From: Isoetes taiwanensis | Lineage: Eukaryota; Streptophyta; Lycopodiopsida; Isoetales; Isoetaceae | NCBI GenBank assembly: GCA_021234155.1 | Contig: JAJEKV010000005.1 | Coordinates: forward strand, 20,134,089-20,198,088 | Length of the DNA: 64,000 nucleotides | Reading direction: 5' to 3' | Shown here: positions 31,576 to 43,379 of the stretch, piece after piece | Position numbering within the stretch: the first letter of the stretch is position 1 | Layout of the letters: each line of letters opens with the position of its first letter | Notes under the pieces: generated by a model | Told to the model about the DNA's origin: nothing | The model's database searches: none | What the model saw: the letters and a program-made list of their open reading frames with translations, nothing else | Translations under genes and position numbers: made by a program

Positions 31576-32410
31576 GACAACAAGAGTCCATTGCAACGCA
31601 ATTTCGACGCTCACCAGCGAGTTTGGAAGGAAGATCGAAGAAACCTTGCCGACGGATGCAGACTTCAAGGAAGTGTGGGTGAGCATGTGCAAAGAGGCAA
31701 GAACAGATAAGGAGAGGGAGACCTTCAAGAATTTTAAGAAGGAAGGTAACCTTTTGTACCATAAGAATAAGTTGTGTGTGCCTGAATCATCAGGAGTGAG
31801 GAAGTTGATTCTCCACGACACCCACAAGAGTCCAATAGCTGGCCACGCAGGATTTATGAAGACATATTTCAAAAGTGCGCAGCAGTTATTATTGGCCAGG
31901 AATGAAGAAGCAGATAGCTCGCTACATCAAAGAGTGTCACCGTGTCGCCAGACGGGCGAAAGCGTAAACCTTCGAATTCCAGGAGCATTGGAACCATTAG
32001 CGGTGTCGAACGCTAAGTGGGAAGTCATCAGTATGGACTTCATAACAGGGCTCCCGAGGACAGCGGTAAGAGGAAAAGATGCCCGATGGTTGTGGTCGAC
32101 AAGTCGCTGAAGATGGCACACTTTGTGCCTTGCAGACCACCGACACGTTTTGATACAACGGCTCTCTTCACAAAGAAAATGTTCAGACTCCATGGTATGC
32201 CGAGAGAGATCATCTTCGACAGAGACCCGAAGTTCATGAGTGCCCTTTGGCAGGATCTTTTTGCGACGATCCGCATTTAAGCCGCCCATGAAAGACGCGG
32301 CCTATCATCCTCGATCGGATGGGCAAACAAAACGGACCAACAGAATCTTGGAAGATATATGCTAAGAAACTACGCCCGAACAAAAGCGACTAAGTGGGAA
32401 GATTACATTC
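31576..32410 (+). pseudogene. pol: Integrase: zinc domain and DDE core
   Basis: The zinc domain reads HDTHKSPIAGHAGFMKTYF and, after a shift near 31,895, KKQIARYIKECHRVARRAK (second Cys of CxxC lost). The core has ISMDFITGLPR (first Asp), KSLKMAHFVPC, MFRLHGMPREIIFDRDPKFM (second Asp) and, after a shift near 32,275, AAYHPRSDGQTKRTNRILED. The catalytic Glu of QTE is Lys here. Integrase inserts the cDNA into the genome; this copy is inactive. Confidence 0.9.
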
Positions 32411-33125
32411 ACCTGGTTGAGTTCGCTTATAATAGCACCAAGCAGAATCATCTCGATGTCGCCGCTCATGATCAACTACAGCTACCAATGTTTGACTCCA
32501 GACACTTTGCAAAATCCTGTGTTAAAGGTAGAGGTTTTGCAGCAAATGTTGGCCGACATGCAAAGAAATTTGGTAGAAGAGGTCCGAGGATATCTTCTTG
32601 CAGCAAGGAGTCGACAAAAGAGCGTCGCCGACAAGCACCGGATGGTCGCTGAGTTCCGTGTTGGCGACAACGTCCGGCTCAAGATCAAAGTGAAGGCAAA
32701 GTCCGTGATCGGAAATTGTAAGAAGCTTGCTCCAAGGTGGGCTGGCCCCTCCGTAATAGCCAAGAGAGTAGGTAACCGGGCCCTACAAGTTAGAGCTGCC
32801 AAAGACACCCCAAAATTCATAAAGTCTTCCACGGAGTTTGTCAAGAAGCATACTCCAAACCCAGAAGAAGTCTTGGACATGCCAACATTGTTGGAAATGA
32901 CAAGAGCAGCTAGAGATAGTCCCAGACTTGATCCTTGACAAGGCGATCAAGAAGACAAGGAGATCAGAGTTTCTCCAATATTTGGTCAAGTGGAAACACT
33001 TGCCGGTGGAAGATGCGACGTGGGTACTTAAGCATGACCTGATAAGGCGAAGCATGCGCAGCTTCATGGAGCAATGGGACAGCAAGGTCATCTCCGGCAA
33101 TCGGCCTCGCATGTCGATTACGTAG
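32411..33125 (+). pseudogene. pol: Integrase C-terminus with chromodomain
   Basis: The first part (to 32,935) has RSRQKSVADKHRMVAEFRVG, NVRLKIKVKAKS, LAPRWAGPSVIAKRVGNRAL, the GPY/F-type module. After a frameshift the end (32,928-33,122) reads ILDKAIKKTRRSEFLQYLVK, WKHLPVEDATWV, RRSMRSFMEQWDS, a classical chromodomain. Chromodomains of this class steer integration to heterochromatin, often by reading methylated H3 tails. That matters here because the same element codes for an H3-like protein. Confidence 0.9.
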
Positions 33126-34035
33126 ATTAATTTCATATGTAGTTAATATTAATCTACGCATGCAGCCTATGCTAAGTATGGGTTGCATGCGTAATTACCG
33201 ATGATGGGACCACTAGGGTGATCTCTAGGACGTGGTGTAATGTCATTATAGACATGACCGCAGTTTTGCTTGAATTAGTTAGGCAAATGGTGAACATGAG
33301 CAATGTTGCACCGTAATGTAAGCATGTTTATAGGGGAAGGACATGCGATTAAAGGTAGAAGTGAACATGGGCGAGGATGAGATCATCAGGGATGTTCTCT
33401 AGCTTAAACCCTTTGGGCCATGCTGCACTGGGGTATGCATGACCAGGGAGATCATGTATAAGGTAGCACCCAATCATGGGCTATGATAGGATCGTCTTAA
33501 ACGACCTTTACGCTTAAACCCTCATGGGCCATGATCGAGGGCGGGGTATAGGCATTATAGGGCGCTGTCTCCATGGCCACGATGGAAGAAGCATCCTCTT
33601 CCTACGCCGGGAGATTAGTCATGCATTCATTTAGTTAATTAGATGGGTGGTTCCCTTATAACCATATTTTTATTAATAATTATAATGGTACTAACGTAGT
33701 ATCGACCTGCAGGCCAATAGAGCGCTCCTGAGGACAAAGAGGTCGAGCTACAAAGACTTGCAACACAAGTTTTGTTGGAATGTGTTGCAAGGAATGAAGA
33801 GTACTTGGAAGGATAACTTATATGAAATTGCTAAATCTGGATAAACTTAAATGTTGTACTAAGTGGGGTTAGTAAGTACCTTGCTTTAATGAAGTGTTGA
33901 ATTGATAAGTTATTGGAATAATGTAATGTTCTAGTAATGTTTTAAAAATATTACCTTAGCGTAATTCTAATAATTGTGTAAGTATAATAATGATAAATTG
34001 TATGCATCAAGTTGGTTGCAGCACAAGAAGATCCC
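33126..34035. other. Untranslated 3' region of the chromovirus
   Basis: Non-coding, between the chromodomain stop and the polypurine tract. Similar phrases recur (CTTAAACCCT(T)TGGGCCATG near 33,403, CTTAAACCCTCATGGGCCATG near 33,512). Confidence 0.6.
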
Positions 34036-34036
34036 A

Positions 34037-34048
34037 AGGTGGGGAGAA
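34037..34048 (+). other. Polypurine tract
   Basis: AAGGTGGGGAGAA directly before the 3' LTR start; primes plus-strand DNA in Ty3 elements. Confidence 0.8.
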
Positions 34049-35514
34049 TGTGACGTTCCAGCACAGTATACGGTCCCAGGACGTATACTGTACTGCATCG
34101 TCACACATACACGTCATCCCGATTGACGTGTACGTCGACGTGTAGCTAAACAAGTAGCGCCCTAGGGGGCAACTTGCAAGTGTGTGCACATTTATCCATG
34201 TGTGCACTTTAGGCTATTTAAATAATAAGTGGGCATCCCAAGGATTGATAGAAACCCTAGCCCTAACTTATATCCTATATAAGGTATCCAAACCCTAACT
34301 TTCCATTTCCGTCCACAGCCTTCTAGAGCTCCGTTTTGCTTGCTCCAAGAGCCAATCTCGACTCCCGAAGTCTGTCTGAGCAGCCTAGCTCATCAGCTTT
34401 CCTTTCGGGTTTCATCTCCAAGCAGTTCTGCAGCATGGACGCGTTCAGAGCAGGAGGAGCAAGCCAGGGATCAGGTATTTTGCCAATTCAATAGTCTAAT
34501 CCGCCTTCCAGGCATAGAGTAAGTAGGTTTAGCCTATTGAAATGCCCATAGCAGCCAGCTAGATCTCTAGATATCAAGCCATAACTAAAGAACTTAACTT
34601 CTGTGATTTAGATTAAATCTTATTCTTTATTTCTTCTATGATGTGTATGTGATGATGATCTCTGTGGAATCATTGTATTGGGAAGGGGGGTAGAGGCCCT
34701 AAAAGCCTAGTAGTTGATGCTCCTAGCTAGTCCTCTTTAATGCACTATTAAATTAGGCTGTGGTACAAGAGCCACACCAGTTGTGGGTGGAGGGGCCAGC
34801 CGGCTTACAAGGAGGTTCATGTCCTGGGCTCATGATCACGCCCCTCGGTAGTAAAACCTATCGGGGACTACAATTGCACTAGACCCAATGCTCGCCACAA
34901 GTGCGGGCTTTGCATGGGTTCGACACTCTTGGGTGGTGTACACCTTCCATGGAGTTCGATCGAGTGCACGCGCAAGGCCCTCTAGGCACCTTGAGTTAGC
35001 ATGCCAGCCTCTGGTGGGACAATCCCTACCTGCCCCATTCGAACTGGGGAGATGCAACCCAGGAGTAGCCCCTTTGGCTATGCATCCCAAGGCTCTGATC
35101 AGTCCCAAGACTTTTCAACCTACTCTGCAAAGTGTGCACAGGAGGGGCCGATGGAGTGGACTACCCTAAGCCATGTTCTTATGCCAGCCAAATCCAATTG
35201 CCATGAATTCAGTCTGCAATGACTTCTGGAGGCCCACGCCGTCAGTCATCCCCCTTGAGTCTGAGCCTTAGGTAGGATCTCCCTATGCGATGTACTGATC
35301 TCTGTCTATGCAGATATGTGGTGAGCCATCCTTCGTGATGGTCATGTGATGTTGATGCATGTATACTTACATTTCTGTTACGCTTCCGCAGCTAGGTAGG
35401 CTCTGAGGGAGAGAGGGTAAAATGACCCCTTCATTCTTCCCACTGGAACTCGTCAAGGTTGCAGTGATACGTGGAGGGCCTTGTATCAGCACGGAGCTGG
35501 TAGGGGACGTCACA
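34049..35514 (+). repeat. 3' LTR
   Basis: Starts TGTGACGTTCC and ends GGACGTCACA, a 7-bp terminal inverted repeat. Carries the same TATA box (34,276), MDAF exon (34,435) and donor (34,474) as the 5' copy. CCACG follows at 35,515. Confidence 0.95.
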
Positions 35515-35519
35515 CCACG
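35515..35519. repeat. Right target-site duplication of the chromovirus (CCACG)
   Basis: Identical to 16,040-16,044. Confidence 0.85.
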
Positions 35520-35626
35520 CCTCCTCTATACACCACCCATTTCTTTTGAAGTCCGGCTGCCCTCACCCTGCAAAGCTCCTCCTGATGGTTACACAATTGA
35601 AAAGGGGTTCCCTAAGAAACTAGTAC

Positions 35627-35825
35627 CCCTGAGATGGCTGCCATGTTGAAGAACATGTTGGCGGCTGAGAGCATCTTGAAATCGAACCAAAAGATGTCGA
35701 GGACGATTAGGTCTTGCCCCCAAGTAGCAGAGACAACTTCAGCAACCTTCACATGCATGGCGTCAGTGAAGAAATGCAAAGCCTCATCCACATCAAAAAG
35801 AGCATTATCTCTGTCTCTGTAACCC
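35627..35825 (-). CDS. Possible single exon of an unrecognised gene
   Basis: Between an acceptor (TTTATAG) and a donor (GTACTA) the minus strand is open and protein-like: GYRDRDNALFDVDEALHFF, KVAEVVSATWGQDLIVLD, FWFDFKMLSAANMFFNMAAI. I do not recognise the family. It lies 110 bp from the chromovirus end, so it could be the other side of the locus hit by that insertion (see 15,263-15,730). Confidence 0.25.
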
Positions 35826-35855
35826 CTATAAACACATGAGACAATATATAACACA

Positions 35856-36790
35856 ATGTATGATGGTATTCTAGTAGCGATCAGATGATTTTGAAGAGTT
35901 ATTAGGTTCTTGAAAATCGAATTGGGTAATCATTCTTCATCAAGAGGAAGTAACCAATGGCAACTGTGAAACTAATGATTGCCCATCTAGTGCAATATAC
36001 ACAACACTTTAAAATCTTCTTTTCACGAAATTTACAATCTTATTGGGGACTTTCAATCTTGCATGTTGGATTCAAGGAGTGCAAAAGTGGTGAGAATCCA
36101 ATATTCTTCACCATAATCTTTGGTTTGTAGGTGAGAGAAACATGCTTAGGTTAACTGGAATTTATAGAAAATTATGCAATATATACCTTGCTTTCAGGCT
36201 GGCTATTGAGCATGGGCTTCGACCAATAATAGATATGATAGAGACATGAATGGAGTATATATATTCATAAGTATATTGTGATTTTTGATGTCTCAGAATC
36301 TAGAAGTAAATGCAATAATAACGTGCACACAAGAATCACATTCAAAGTGCAGAACAATTGTTTTGCTGGAATGAATATATTCTTCATAGCCTCTAAACTG
36401 TCCTTGCTCTAATTTATGCGAGATGAACATGCAAGTGGTTGTGCAAGGTAGCAGATGTTCTTTATATAGAAGGCAAGTTTTGCAATACAATAATATTTGC
36501 ACAACTCTAGCTTTTGTAGTTTGAGGAGCCATAGATAGTAGTGTTGTTTTGGGCAGGATATCAAGCATCCAAAATGATTATGAATTTCACATGGAAAATG
36601 TACTAGTCTTGAACATGGTTGGGCTTACATCTAAAGCCCATAGAGATTTGAAAACATTGAAGTAGCTACAGCAGAACTATGGGGTGCAACCATTAGAACC
36701 TATTATATTGCATATATTATGTAACATGTGAATACAATCTACATTGCCACGGGGCAATACACCCATATGACATATGGTCCATTAGACTAT
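35856..36790. other. No gene recognised
   Basis: AT-rich, no family motifs or repeats seen. Confidence 0.4.
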
Positions 36791-36799
36791 AAGCCTAAA

Positions 36800-37600
36800 G
36801 CATGGGAGTTAAAGAGGCAAGAACCCTAAAAGTGACTTTTTTTGGATTATAGCCTCAAAAACGTACATTGCAACATCACCTGATAGATTTCAGCCTCACA
36901 ACAACAGGGAAACTCGCGTTCCGAAGTCTTGTTTCGATTTGTGATCATCTCAACAGCATGGACGCATTCAAAGAAATGGGAGCCAGATAAGGATCCAGTG
37001 TGTGGACACTCTGTCAGTCAATGCATCTGTCCTTAGCTATAGACGACCTCTAGAGCCTAAGAACCCTAGCCATCGACGAATGGACCTAACCATGTATGAT
37101 TAGAAGAGTTAGATTAGATCTCTATTCTGTTATTTCAGTTCATTATGATGATATTGGATTGTTCTGTGCGCATTTCCTGTGCCTTGGAAAGGGGGATAGA
37201 GACTAGAAACCATGAATAACATGCTTCTAGTATTAGACCTCATAAGTTCCCATTAATTGTGGCATGTGCATAGGAGCCTTCCTAGCTGTGGATGGCGGGG
37301 CTAGAATGGCTTATAAGGAAGGCTTGTTCGACTGCAGTTGATCCCTTGGCAAGAGTGTATTGCGGAGGGGGGAAGGAGTCATTGCGGGCTAGGCCTAATA
37401 TCTTACCACTGCATGTGGGTGAGTTATGGGCTTGACATGTCCTAGGTGGTATGCTGCCTCAGTGGGATTAAGTCGTGTACCAGGATAGGTGACCATGGCT
37501 CCCTAGCCACTTGTAGTTGGCATGGACCTTTTGAAAGAGATTAATCTTCTTCTATCTCATCCGGCTAGGGGAGATGTCATGCATTGCATGCCAAGACCTC
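36800..37600 (+). repeat. Diverged LTR of a related chromovirus family
   Basis: Follows the same order as the LTR at 16,045: CAGCATGGACGC at 36,954, GGAAAGGGGGATAGAGAC, GAGCCTTCCTAGCTGTGGATG, GGGGCTAGAATGGCTTATAAGG, each matching a segment of the main LTR with many changes. The MDAF exon start is kept (MDAFKEMGA). Exact ends not found; no internal region seen beside it, so probably a solo or truncated LTR. Confidence 0.6.
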
Positions 37601-38226
37601 ATATACGTGATTAAACATAATACAAATACATTTCAAGCAAAAATGCAACATGGCACATGGGTCTAAACCATTAAACAAAATCAATAAAGTATGCACACTC
37701 TAGATGTAGACATTAATACTTCCATTTGAATACACCTTTAATCATAGCAAAACCATATTGAAAAACATACAAAAACACAAAGAGAACCTCCTTGTTATAA
37801 TGCTAGATATTCACACATAACTACCAACACATAACTACCATTAACGTTAATTAACGGGGTATTGATTAATATAACGAATGAATATTGCCACCTTTTTCAC
37901 AGGTATCAAATATGTTATAACAGCATCTAGTAATAACATTTGTACAATCCGTCTTTTAATATGCCAGTTCTTAAATTGAGGATCTGGGTACTGCAACCGT
38001 AAATCTTCTTGTCTTCTGAATTCGCAAATTGCTAAGAGTGCCTACCATCATAAAGAGATGCAGACAACAACCAAGAATGGAATTGCAAGGGACTGTAAAA
38101 CACGATAAACAGAAATCTATGATGTGGAACAATACCTATATTCATAGAAATATGTTGTTTTTTTATTTTCAGAATGATTCCATTTCCATGTCATGTAGCT
38201 CAAGTGACACTAAATTAGTTGAAAGA

Positions 38227-38900
38227 TTTTTTTTTTTGAAGGACGACAAGCTTTATTCACCAACTAAAAACTAGAGCAACATAAAATGCAAAGACAGGAT
38301 TATAACCCCAGTGGACAAACCGATCCAACTGAGCACAACCACCTGCCTATGCAAAAGAATGAACTGAAGGTAAGTATGCCAGATCAGTACTTTCTTCTCT
38401 TGATCAAGAGAAGAACAATTGTAAGCCATAACAATTTTATTTTGCGCCACTGAAGAACAATCTCATCTGCAGTATCTACGCCCTTAAAGATAAACAACCT
38501 CCTTCTCTTCCAGATTGACCATAAAAGCTAGCCACATGCGAGATGAAAAGCTCGTTTCCATAGTTTGGACCAAGCATCAGGATAGATAGCAAGCAAAATT
38601 TGCTGGCTAGATCGAGACGTGCCGAATATGGTCAACCACCAAGATCATGTCTGCCGAAGCCGTTCACACAAGAAAAAACAATGCTCAATATTCTCAACCC
38701 TTTGCTGGCATAAGGGACAGAGCTCTAAAATCCGATTATCCATTTTATGGACTAACCTGTTGACTCTGAGGCATCTATGGATCAATTGCCACCACAAAAC
38801 TACTACTTTGGGATGAAACAGACCTAAGGAAAACATAACCAGTAGAGAATTGTCTTTTTGTTGTTGTGTAGTGATACCTTTGTCAATGGATATTGGCAAT
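38227..38900 (-). mobile_element. 5'-truncated LINE, minus strand, with zf-RVT domain
   Basis: The minus strand reads FHPKVVVLWWQLIHRCLRVN, LVHKMDNRILELCPLCQQRV, ENIEHCFFLCERL, the zinc-binding domain after plant LINE reverse transcriptases. Its 3' end is marked by AATAAAGCTTGTC and a run of 11 T on the plus strand at 38,227-38,237 (the poly(A) tail). Confidence 0.8.
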
Positions 38901-39240
38901 GCTCCAGAAGAACCATGGCATTTCCAAATATGAAGTCCACACTGCCTTCAAAATCATAGACCCAAAATATTGTCTCTTGCAATGAAGATAACTGTAAACA
39001 TATGCACAACTACAAACTTGATTTTATGCATAATCTCATAGCACAATTTTAGCAGCCTAATAATTAACTAAAACTTAATTAGAACTTGCTTGCCATGTCA
39101 AAGAAGAGATGGCTAGAAGACAAATTTATCCACGGTAACATGTACTGCCACAGCTTGGCTAGAACCTTGCATATTAAAAGCAATCGACAATGATCTGTAT
39201 AATTCTAGCACTTCTCCTTCTTCTTCTTCAAAAACTAGTA

Positions 39241-39831
39241 ATGGGATAAACTGCTCCACCCTAAAGTGTCAGTGCTGCGATGGCAAATTCTCCATAGATG
39301 CGTTCGAGTGAATGTCTTGGTTCACAAGATGAACCCTAGAGTCTTAGATCGTTGCCCTCTCTGTGGCCAACATGTTGAAACTATTGAACACTGCTTCTTC
39401 TTGTGGGATCATCTACGGCTTGTTTGGACGTGGTTGTTCACTCTTTTCAGTGTGTCTCTCACTAGCCAGGAGATCCTACTTGCACTTTATCCCCCTATTT
39501 TCCCTAACTTGTGTAAGCGGACATTTCATCTTGCTTCTAGTTGGATTTTGTGGTCTATCTGGCAGAGGCGACGTTTGTGTATTTTCCAAGGTGCGCACAT
39601 CTCTGATCAGCAGCTTCTTCATTGTGCTCAATAGAAGATCACTATAGCTTATCGTTGCTCATCTCTAGCGGAGGATTAAAAAAAGATAATTTGGCAGACG
39701 TATTTACGTTCTTCTTCTTATGCATAGACGGGTGTTTGTGCCTAGTTGGATCAGCCTATCCACTAGGGTTTTAATCCTTCTGCGCATTGTGTATTGCACC
39801 TTTGTTCTTGTCAATAAAAAGTGTCTCATGT

Positions 39832-39866
<35 letters not shown>
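39241..39866 (+). mobile_element. 5'-truncated LINE, plus strand, with poly(A) tail
   Basis: LHPKVSVLRWQILHRCVRVN, CPLCGQHVETIEHCFFLWDH and WILWSIWQRRRLCIFQG mark the zf-RVT and C-terminal region. It ends with AATAAAAAGTGTCTCATGTC and 34 A (39,833-39,866). Same family as 38,227-38,900, opposite orientation, 340 bp away. The long tail suggests a fairly recent insertion. Confidence 0.9.
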
Positions 39867-39868
<2 letters not shown>

Positions 39869-42300
39869 ACTTGCAAGAAACAAACAGATTGCAATGATGC
39901 CATGCTCAATGAATGAAGAAGCTTTAGGGAAAAAAGCCATAAGAGGATATCATGTGTGCAGGAACAACATATATAGCCAACAAGTTATCAATAACACTTA
40001 TCTCATACAACCATAATCGAACTGTGCACAAATGCCCAAGAGATTTGGCAAGATCGCACTTGGGTCTTCTGCGCGATCTCCACTAGTCTGCACTGCAGAA
40101 TGCTGGTCGGCCTCTACATACCGCTACATGTTCCATGTTTAAAAATAGTGCACACTTAAAAAAAAAAAAAGTCAAAAGCACGTTTGATTACTTTTTACAG
40201 AAATTAAATGTTTTGATAATGTTCTTTTGCCTCTGTAATTTGTAATATGAAGCTTCCTATATCAATGTCATCAAAAGCTGCACTAATTTCTAGTTATAAA
40301 ATAAAAAATGTAGTTTCCCTAACAACTTTAATTGCTTCCAACTTAACTTTATGTAGGAAAAAGGTCAATTTAAAATTTGCATTTTAGGGAGTAATAAACA
40401 TAACATATTATTACATGATACATGGGAAAAAAGTGCCTTGTATTACTCTGAAGGTCTAGCCTGCATTGTCATGTCAAGTCCTGAAATTATGATTTGAACA
40501 CTGAACTATACCAGAAAATTTGATTGGCACCTTCAACAAAAGCTGGTGGGTACTGCAAGTAACCATCAGATTGCTCAAATGGCATCTCAAATAGCTTCAA
40601 GATAATGGGTCAAAACAAATGATATTATTGCCACATCACGCTCGAAGAAAATCGTTCTGCCCCCTTTTTTTTTTACTTTTTTACTTTTTTCCTGTTGCGA
40701 GGGAGGTAGGGGGATTCATGCAACAAGTAGTTGAACATAAAGAAACAATGATGCCTTCAAGCATTTCAACTTGAAATGATAACAAATCCTCTAGTCTTAC
40801 TTCGTCATAATGAGCAAGGAATTTGACACCATGTTTGTCTTTCCGTGTGGGAAAATATTTATTTCTCCACTTTTACATCTACTTGCAAAAAATTATGTCT
40901 ATTGAAATAACAGCCATAGAAACTTTACACTGATGATCTAAAGTCAGTTATGTTATTATAGCAGAAAATTCATTGAAGAAGTACTTGACGGCAGTGCGTG
41001 ACAAATTCCAGGGAACCCTTGCAGCCTAATTGTTGAAATCAAGAATTTTCGATAAAGAAAAAAATTCTCAGGAAGTTTTCGGATAAGAAACCATAGAATT
41101 CTCCACATTTTACGGCTAAAAACTAGTTTTTTGATTAATGCTTCTTCCTAGCTTAAGTTACGTAGAAAATTTCCTCTTTTTTTTTAAACAAAGTTTGTCG
41201 CTTACTGCCGTTGAAGGGACAAAATTCCATTCCATGGGTTTACGAAGTCTCCTTTGTCAAAAAAAATTCAATGCTGGAGGTGCTAGAGATTGGTCAAAGC
41301 TTAGCATGCTAATGGTACCCCCTTGTAAAATTAAAATGACGTGTGAGTTGCAACTGCTTCATTTGTATCAGCACACAAATACGAACCTTAAAAGCCTCTA
41401 AAGCTTCTCCCTGTTATCTGCAGATTGGAACTTATGCCTAGCATCACCTTCCTCAAATGCAAGGTAATGTAGGCACGTTTCAAAACTGACATGCACTCCA
41501 TGTTCTTTTACATGCTCTAAGTCAAAGGTGTTATTTGATGCTAAAGAGACACAATATATCAAAGTGCGTTATATATCTTTTCTCTCTCTCTTATAGCTAG
41601 CAATAACAAATTTTCTAGCAGTTCTTGCATAATTTGCAGTGATCAGAAATACAAAAAGCAATTCCACTTTGCGAACTGCCAAGAAACTGTGTTGTTAATG
41701 CCTTACTACATGTTTTCTTTTGTCAAAATTTCCCCTGTTTTGTGCAGTTCAATATAATGGCGCCTTGAATATTGCAGGTTTATACATGAATATGTTGTAA
41801 AGGCCAATTAGTCTAATTGAGATAAACGAAAGAAAGATGTTTCGGGTGAACATGAAGTCCATTGTATTTGTCCCAAATCGTTGCATATTAAATATGCCCT
41901 CTAGAATCCCTGAGGTTATTACTATCATACCTGACAAAACATGTAATATGAATAGAGTTGTGTTTTATGTATCAAGCTGAAGGTAAGGTCCATATAAAAC
42001 CTTAGCAAGCTTATTTACTATGAGGAAGTGATAGATAGTTGACCTGAATTCCTTTCATGGATGAAGTCACCAGAGCCTATCCGCCTTATTAAGAACCACT
42101 CGGTTGCTGGTACAGCGCTTACAGACAGTTATTTTACTCAAAAAAAAAAGAAGATTAGAATTGAATGAATTCCAGGAAGACGAGTTAGAAAATGTGAAAT
42201 GGCACTCCATGCGCCAATTCAATATAGAATAGATCAATGCCTGGAACTCGGACAAGGCCTAAGCTAGGTCCCAGACCCAAAATCCAACCTAATGGTACCT
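39867..42300. other. No gene recognised
   Basis: AT-rich with homopolymer runs (T-rich at 40,665-40,690). No motif-bearing frame. Confidence 0.4.
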
Positions 42301-42306
42301 TATTCT

Positions 42307-43375
42307 TGTGATGTTCCATGTATTTATATGCCTTTTGGATATAAATACATGACACGTCGCTATGAATAATTAATGGTGCATTAATTATTCATAAGCTAAG
42401 GTTAACGACGTAAATCATTAATTATTAAGGTGGAAACCTAACCCTAAATCGTAATTCGAATTTAGGGCTTAACCTAATATTAAAAAGGCTAAAATAGAAA
42501 ATTAGTTAATGATAACTAATCCAGAATTGCTATCACAAGAAGTTAACGGACACAACTAGTGAAGTCGGGATGGAGCCTTGCTGAGTGTGGCTACTGGGGC
42601 TCCTACAGTGTGTCAGACTTTATAGTCGGTCACTACATGTGGGCCGGGTATGAGTCTGACACCTCCTGGGTCGGAGGATATGTGCCTATATGGACGTCCT
42701 GGACTCGGTATAGATTTAGGGGCATAAGTCGAGTACGGGTACGTGCGCACCTAGTGGCACGTATCCTCTAGCACACCCATGAAACCATTGTGATTCTGGA
42801 GGAGATTCATCCCTTGCCTGCCTCATCAGACTCGGAGAGATGTAACCCGGAGTAGTCTCATAGGGTGACTCCATGAGATTGCGTCTCCAGAAGGCTACAA
42901 CTATGCCATGGCATGATTCAACCTATATGCAAAGTGTGCACAAGAGGGGCAGATGGAGTGGACCCGATTGGGTTCCGTGGACGTTAAAATTTCTTCCTTC
43001 CTTCCTTCCTAGCCATTGTTCTATGCTAGCCAACGCCACTGTCATTATTCCGTCTACTGTTAACCGGAGGCCCTGGCTGTCAATGGACCCCCATGAGTCT
43101 GAGCCCGGGGTAGAATCCTCATTTATGGTGCATTTCCTTTGTTATGTTGGTATTCTGTTGTTATTCATATTGAAGATGATGGGCCGCCCTTCGTAATGGC
43201 ATATTATTTATTTGTATTATTGCCAGGTGTTAACATGTATGTACGCTTCCGCTATATAGGATTCCCATAGAAGGCATGGGACGAACGACACCTCCGTATC
43301 CTTCACCGGACACTTGGCATCACAAGTAGACCGAGTCAGACGGAGGGCCTTTCTGTGGTGACAGAGTCACCATAG
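42307..43375 (+). repeat. Solo LTR of another related chromovirus family
   Basis: Starts TGTGATGTTCC and runs through segments shared with the main LTR: GGAGAGATGTAACCCGGAGTAG, CAAAGTGTGCACAAGAGGGG, CAGATGGAGTGGAC, CCATGAGTCTGAGCC, GGGCCGCCCTTCGTAATGG, ACGCTTCCGC, GACGGAGGGCCTT. Ends near GTGACAGAGTCACCA. No gag-pol adjoins. No target duplication found by eye. Confidence 0.65.
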
Positions 43376-43379
43376 GAGG

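Larger units (their letters stand above)
16045..35514 (+). mobile_element. Ty3/gypsy chromovirus carrying two extra gene cassettes and a nested DNA transposon
   Basis: The element is bounded by LTRs of 1480 and 1466 bp, with ends TGTGACG (TTTGACG in the left copy) and CGTCACA and a 5-bp duplication. The order inside is primer site, cassette A (H3-like ORF), cassette B (split by a 7.0-kb transposon), gag, protease, RT, RNase H, integrase, chromodomain, polypurine tract. Without the nested element it is about 12.5 kb, long for a chromovirus because of the cassettes. Pol is dead: protease DRG for DSG/DTG, RT lacking YxDD, integrase Glu changed. It could move only with help from another copy. Confidence 0.95.

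Noticed and set aside
30144-33125. An intact autonomous gag-pol
   Set aside because: Stops, frameshifts, missing YxDD and changed protease and integrase catalytic residues rule it out.
39720-40016. 98-codon frame through the poly(A) run
   Set aside because: It reads through the LINE tail (poly-Lys) and is not a gene.
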